Below, piece after piece: positions 62,801 to 64,000 of a stretch of DNA of 64,000 nucleotides (position 1 is the first letter of the stretch; every line of letters starts with the position of its first letter). Location of the stretch: NCBI GenBank assembly GCA_002314875.1, contig DCHS01000005.1, forward strand, positions 6,635 to 70,634. Direction: 5' to 3'. A model generated the notes under the pieces. The model was not told where the DNA came from, ran no database searches, and saw nothing but the letters and a program-made list of their open reading frames with translations. The position numbers and the translations under genes are program-made. Source of the stretch: Prevotellaceae bacterium UBA1746. Lineage in GTDB: Bacteria; Bacteroidota; Bacteroidia; Bacteroidales; Bacteroidaceae.

Positions 62801-63450
62801 CGACGGAGCTTGATGTCATCAAGAGCAAGGAAAAGGTGGCTATCTTCAGCGAAAAGGCTTGGGACGGTACCTTGAGTGGAATTTCTCCCGGTGTTGGTTA
62901 CTTCTATCGCAACCAAGGTGCAGCCAAGACCTTCACCTATCCGACTTCTGCAACGTTGAACCGATCTAAGAGTGTCGTAATGAAGGCTCCTGCAAAGACG
63001 GCTTATGACTACTCCGAATATACAGGAACAATGGTCGTTGTCGCTGTTGTCGAAAGCGAAGGCAAGACTCTCCCCGACTGTTCACTCTATGCTCTTGATT
63101 CTGAGGGAGAGGTTCGCGGTTACAAGACCAGCATGGATGAAGATGGCAACCATCTGATCTACCTGGTAGTTCATGGTGATGACGCTGAAACCATTTCCTT
63201 CCGCGTTGAAATGGGTCAAGGCGAAGACGCCCAGACTTACAACTTCACTGATATGCTAACCTTCGCCGATGGTAAGCGTTATGGTATGCCTTCATCTCCC
63301 TATGTATTCTCTCTTGAAGCAACGGGAGTCAGCAGCATCAACGGCGACACCGATGCTGAAGAAATATACACCGTGAGCGGTATCCGTGTTCAGCACACGA
63401 CCGCACCTGGTGTTTATATCTCCAACGGCAAGAAGGTTATTAGGAATTAA
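53827..63450 (+). CDS. Giant multi-domain surface protein with FN3, LamG and T9SS-like tail
   Basis: A 3207-residue protein with a long signal peptide (ending QAYAN). Modules in order: unknown N-terminal region; about three FN3-type domains (residues about 325-421, 443-528, 546-632); LamG-like domain (about 680-870, ending YWTMDEG); carboxypeptidase-regulatory-like domain (about 987-1058); a long central region with an aromatic segment near 1460-1620; an Ig-like domain near 1975-2085; two LamG-like domains (about 2150-2325 and 2350-2515); paired GWNWISFNV / NWNWLGANV repeats near 2875-3050; and a C-terminal tail EIYTVSGIRVQH ... GVYISNGKKVIRN like other T9SS-directed proteins here. It is likely a secreted adhesin or matrix component. 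Function is not known. No frame break was seen over 9.6 kb. Confidence 0.82.
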   Translation: MELKEKHSAKRWITTLRTLMLALLMGLSIGQAYANNEEDHFTMQAENLNITAFNTTATFWVCYFNDSFFDSYVNSDIDVYINNQKICTFGGLKNTESTNMSSDVFTGLVNYDSTHGQTYVEISYRDCVKSGNNYWTRLYVKFKNVAPGETYTIKLGADYVPNLNNSRYQNTDTYTIKVNDDLLVKDSNDYSIDYTGPYSMTFHSKLATKPATGTKVNLVTTYTNGIGVMNASSGTNTYSKLPIPKQWTYYGDFFWFQNKLNAFYEPFHIGSCSFDSDQLDDLVTLQSNYNPVTLKPRVYALNREEKTMAMDDWNPTPILHFIRPTGISLLADNWDRSVTLTWKSEYIMDDQLRYNGEWVVSRSADDGKTWTFLQTLYSDYTNYKQTHNIKFNSDESLEYEKKYIYRVSFVPEQWTDYQGKITADNFEAHFYAKDLSAEESMKFDRDFAIDLQTVVAGSKVTLNWTTPSIRLGGREFKILRCDEENGTYSQVGQIAATKGKSEFTWSETLTDITTTYFYRVVIDDIMDATFDSGDPVGATSEEHTTFNSFEATKGLYDSSVRLEWSVKQVGDRNTQYLVSRRGCGAQDAESQDNWTKIYTCYGTGSNYSYTDQNASNGVFYEYKVESWTPKTNDPDKRIGLEAIYAYGFPTHTGQVSGVVNFEGGTAVDSVRVTLKPVSEEGEELKTYALHIDGRDGGLLWETTAAKFKKYFEKQWTTQFYVYPKNVNSEGSEIMQLGKFKLLLGQYDAVQQAFALNVADDNGTHALVGGSLPADEYSSLTLAYSNGSLTATIIHDSGDIDAPIIEKATAEGLSCNVADQTTLVVGGALDPEEAIGFNGFIDDVRVYGAKTLNEREITNTYDHMLSGKESKLIAYWTMDEGLALQKEAYDYSMTAGDPNNNHAVIRIANSNLQSGVLPNENLLALRALTDENGNYTVNGIPYFNGGSTYRVIPTKGIHEFEPASVTRYFSKTSSIFNGTDFKDKSSFPVSGVVYYENTNYPVEGASILVDGYSAVRDNAVITTDANGKFEINVPIGMHAISISQQGHTYVNEGRYPSTPNEKRLIDREITGLTFWDNTMVTVAGRIVGGTREYKKPLGFGNSNNNIGQAIITLKTNAKMNALQEVNGTHVEFVDNTEERVFEEASNKITTSAIAGAGNKSNTITIKTDVSSGEFAVKLPPVVYTVESINIPSNEKISLLENGVVETLDLTDTNITYKDSLQTGKGYSYFEYAKNYSKAYRSTPTLDLFQRGIETDGLEEAFGDETTAFVEEKVRISAEGKEEIYSDSTIVKFVEPVNGKPHYKFGYPVYANQLSRYTFDVRGYEKYVNYDDKTNLKEDRVPLDSVIVTFTNEMAAGNYVKVETGELEQVIDGKLELDTVGRGVYAFDTGIPRITAPYTLNMKVTYTVAGVNYEWKAPGFADGKFKAYLLGQKTNGNNFITAGPDELTMVLRDPPGSRSYMSWTKGTSHTYTKKRLNTHTKGVGLKTNFKWGLNGYQGVVIGGYANLFKLEATHSLNTEFTENHVWVNGKTEVWTSTANKTISTSADPNFDGTPGDVYIGHSTNTIFGQAQEVGLHKEENGEFSIGVETVNTIGQSFATDFQYTEYYIENTLIPNYEKIRNGLILPKGSPEVNNKPYFKYISLVDNNDPNFGTDTLYYKAIRPNADLLKSTDFPIDSVNHYNQQIALWKNHIKLNEQQKVKCINDRSKYLVDNLSISSGVSVNKTASTSYAGTKHDTDKQSVGNNTDYTWITDNPMFFTNLVIKGNYQYTYEGTDDNTDGNNETFAYTVTDGDINDAITLDVFDAQDSFSPIFVTRAGQTSGNYEPQRLTKYYKPGTEIMAATMKNYVPKIYSKGDDYQVNIPTNQPAQFHLTLANESETDVPGLFTFKLFSSTNEEGVNLKINDGSMNSGAGYLIKPGTPIDIMVEASCLDKDSLDVDLTFILVDNTQTNPIGPFSANCAMHDVHVSFVPAASEISLKADHPILNADSDKKVRFTVSDYNLSLGSLRNIGIQYRSEGDTQWHEINEAKWRCNSADSSTDGEVLSESSVEYLLDMHDNIVFPDNTYYFRAVAKSQFGTQILYGYSDEVIIIKDVQVPLQLGNYSPSNGTYTYNSEVSVAFNEDIVASALNLANGDVTLLAQKNNIINKGAHPVSLMFDGENSARSEARVSTPEGSMAIDLWVKAESDGNLMAFGTENNNMSFGIDEGKLYVNIGNQTEKSTLDVPLDDWIFLSLNLDRQNSDDAKLSATCATTKDNKIIKLIDNATITENFTTSANVFFGSGFKGNMHDVTVWDTARDWEIANSEKWMDKNQYTTHLVAYWPLTDGHGTVAEEKVSAYNLVLTDANAWALQNENYALRLEKGNYAAINTALVGSDDNSDYLLQMWFRADKDNTENAEVFNLNNGKTRVCLNGTDGSLTFESNDIRESITTNDLRDEKWHHISMQVRKSQNANAVIYLDGDKMTQMQATKVVNLDGELKFGKGLAGYFDDVRIWKGYYSSDIISDSRYMRLSTESTQIAGYYPMEASRLGDGNQLEMYPTLANKGIQENTPDIVIFTEENGNAEKVDAEYVVENLLSTAVAPQQKDAPIMQDVKFNLVTSKRKVLLDITENPANIEGCKLFAKVKNIKDKAGNTADPITWSFTVNHRFVEWLNQGISAMIDKSYDSEEIHTLATMRNNTGNEQSWTLSGVPEWMEPSSVGGTLSANEDFSIDFIIKDNVSIGTHNGNIYLVESNGISHKLPYNINVMKDVPEWTVNSSAYKNSMNIYGEVEIDNVVQENPYSIIAAFDNKDNCVGVAKPTYYPRYDAYYLVMTIFGNEAQTTPLRFRYYNATTGIVHPDVETSEVVTFAPNKVVGDMKNPFIWYPTNKIEQNLNIDYGWNWISFNVKLEGEDAAIEKVFNNAAIEAEYGWSQFDEVDNEDQTAIYENGTWYGDLKTIKNGTMYKVNATMALPINKIGMPMSEEGQIISINPNWNWLGANVSNDLTLTQAFADMNPTELDVIKSKEKVAIFSEKAWDGTLSGISPGVGYFYRNQGAAKTFTYPTSATLNRSKSVVMKAPAKTAYDYSEYTGTMVVVAVVESEGKTLPDCSLYALDSEGEVRGYKTSMDEDGNHLIYLVVHGDDAETISFRVEMGQGEDAQTYNFTDMLTFADGKRYGMPSSPYVFSLEATGVSSINGDTDAEEIYTVSGIRVQHTTAPGVYISNGKKVIRN

Positions 63451-63457
63451 AAAATAT

Positions 63458-64000
63458 ATGGAAAATATCAAGTCTTCTATCGCTCTTTCGCTGATGCTGC
63501 TGGCCTGCCCGATGGCATTAGCGGAAGGTGTAGAGGCGGAACTCCCGATAACCTGTGGTTCTGCGCTGACCGACGGATACATCTACACGGTGAGCCGGAA
63601 TGCGACGATTATCTCAGACGGAATGCAGGATGGTCTCATCGTTGCCAACCGGGCGACGGTGACCCTCTACATTCCCAAAGACGTAACACTGACCATCGCT
63701 GGCAACGGCCGTTTCTGCGGTATCTGCGTTCCCGAGAATGCCACACTCATCATTACGGGTGAAGGTACACTCGAGGTTCAAGGCGGCTATGCCACCACGG
63801 GCTATTACGGAAGTTTCGGCAGGGATGCGGCCATCAGCAACAATGTCCGCTACGCCGGAAAAGGCGGCAGCGGTGGCAGCGGTGGTCAAGGTGCCGGCGC
63901 TGCTATAGGTGGCCGCGGTGGTCAGGGTGGCGATTATACACTCTGTCCTGCCTCAACGACATCTCTCCCCATCTCAAATACAACTTCCGTGGCAGTAGCC
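63458..64000 (+). CDS. Partial glycine-rich secreted protein (runs off the window)
   Basis: An open frame from the ATG at 63458, eight bases after the giant gene's stop, that stays open to the last base (181 codons seen). It starts with a signal peptide (SSIALSLMLLACPMALA). The seen part has a repetitive strand-like region (ADGxI-type steps such as NATIISDG, NATLIITGEGTLEV) and then a glycine-rich stretch near residues 128-160 (GGSGGSGGQGAGAAIGGRGG). The pattern resembles right-handed beta-helix or adhesin proteins with poly-Gly loops. Probably co-transcribed with the giant surface protein. The rest is missing. Confidence 0.65.
   Translation, partial: MENIKSSIALSLMLLACPMALAEGVEAELPITCGSALTDGYIYTVSRNATIISDGMQDGLIVANRATVTLYIPKDVTLTIAGNGRFCGICVPENATLIITGEGTLEVQGGYATTGYYGSFGRDAAISNNVRYAGKGGSGGSGGQGAGAAIGGRGGQGGDYTLCPASTTSLPISNTTSVAVA

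Overview
The window looks like a chromosomal segment of a gut or rumen Bacteroidales bacterium, most likely Prevotellaceae. The evidence is SusC/SusD pairs, lipoproteins with Bacteroidota-type lipoboxes, a BACON domain, short C-terminal tails resembling type IX secretion (T9SS) signals, and about a dozen promoter -7 boxes of the Bacteroidota form TAnnTTTG just upstream of genes. The species is not determined. No rRNA, tRNA, CRISPR array, phage or complete insertion sequence was seen.

The left part (about 1.4-28.7 kb) is a beta-mannan/glucomannan utilization locus. A divergent AraC-type regulator faces a 15-gene plus-strand block: a sodium:solute symporter, a surface glycan-binding-type lipoprotein, a GH26 endo-mannanase lipoprotein with a BACON domain, two tandem SusC/SusD pairs, a GH5-like enzyme with an N-terminal DUF5060 domain, a chimeric fimbrillin-like/glycan-binding lipoprotein, a GH30 enzyme, an esterase, a cytoplasmic GH130 mannoside phosphorylase, an unassigned clan GH-A lipoprotein, a secreted tandem-module protein with a T9SS-like tail, and a GH2 beta-mannosidase. 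The block ends in a strong terminator at 28719. The likely flow is surface cleavage (GH26, GH5), capture and import (SusCD), periplasmic trimming and deacetylation (GH2, GH30, esterase), inner-membrane uptake (symporter) and cytoplasmic phosphorolysis (GH130).

The middle part (28.8-43.6 kb) is a mosaic of single genes separated by repeat-rich spacers: a CDP-alcohol phosphatidyltransferase, a DUF2867-like protein, a PIN-toxin remnant, a cyclophilin-type isomerase, an exported histidine-decarboxylase-like PLP enzyme with a T9SS-like tail, a secreted orphan, a LolA-like protein next to a lactate/malate dehydrogenase, GH95 alpha-fucosidase, GH89 alpha-N-acetylglucosaminidase, a lipoprotein tyrosine phosphatase and a zinc-ribbon protein. 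GH95 and GH89 suggest host- or plant-glycan side-chain removal. At least two families of palindromic repeats occur in these spacers, one with a foldback element inserted in it.

The right part (43.8-64 kb) is rich in envelope proteins: two tandem membrane-anchored AraC-type regulators (the second truncated), a two-gene operon of secreted FISUMP/Big_2 modular proteins with an N-terminal dockerin-like EF-hand, a lipoprotein, a second LolA-like protein, a retropepsin/PDZ protease, a 3207-residue surface protein with FN3, LamG and carboxypeptidase-regulatory-like modules and a T9SS-like tail, and the start of a glycine-rich secreted protein that runs off the end.
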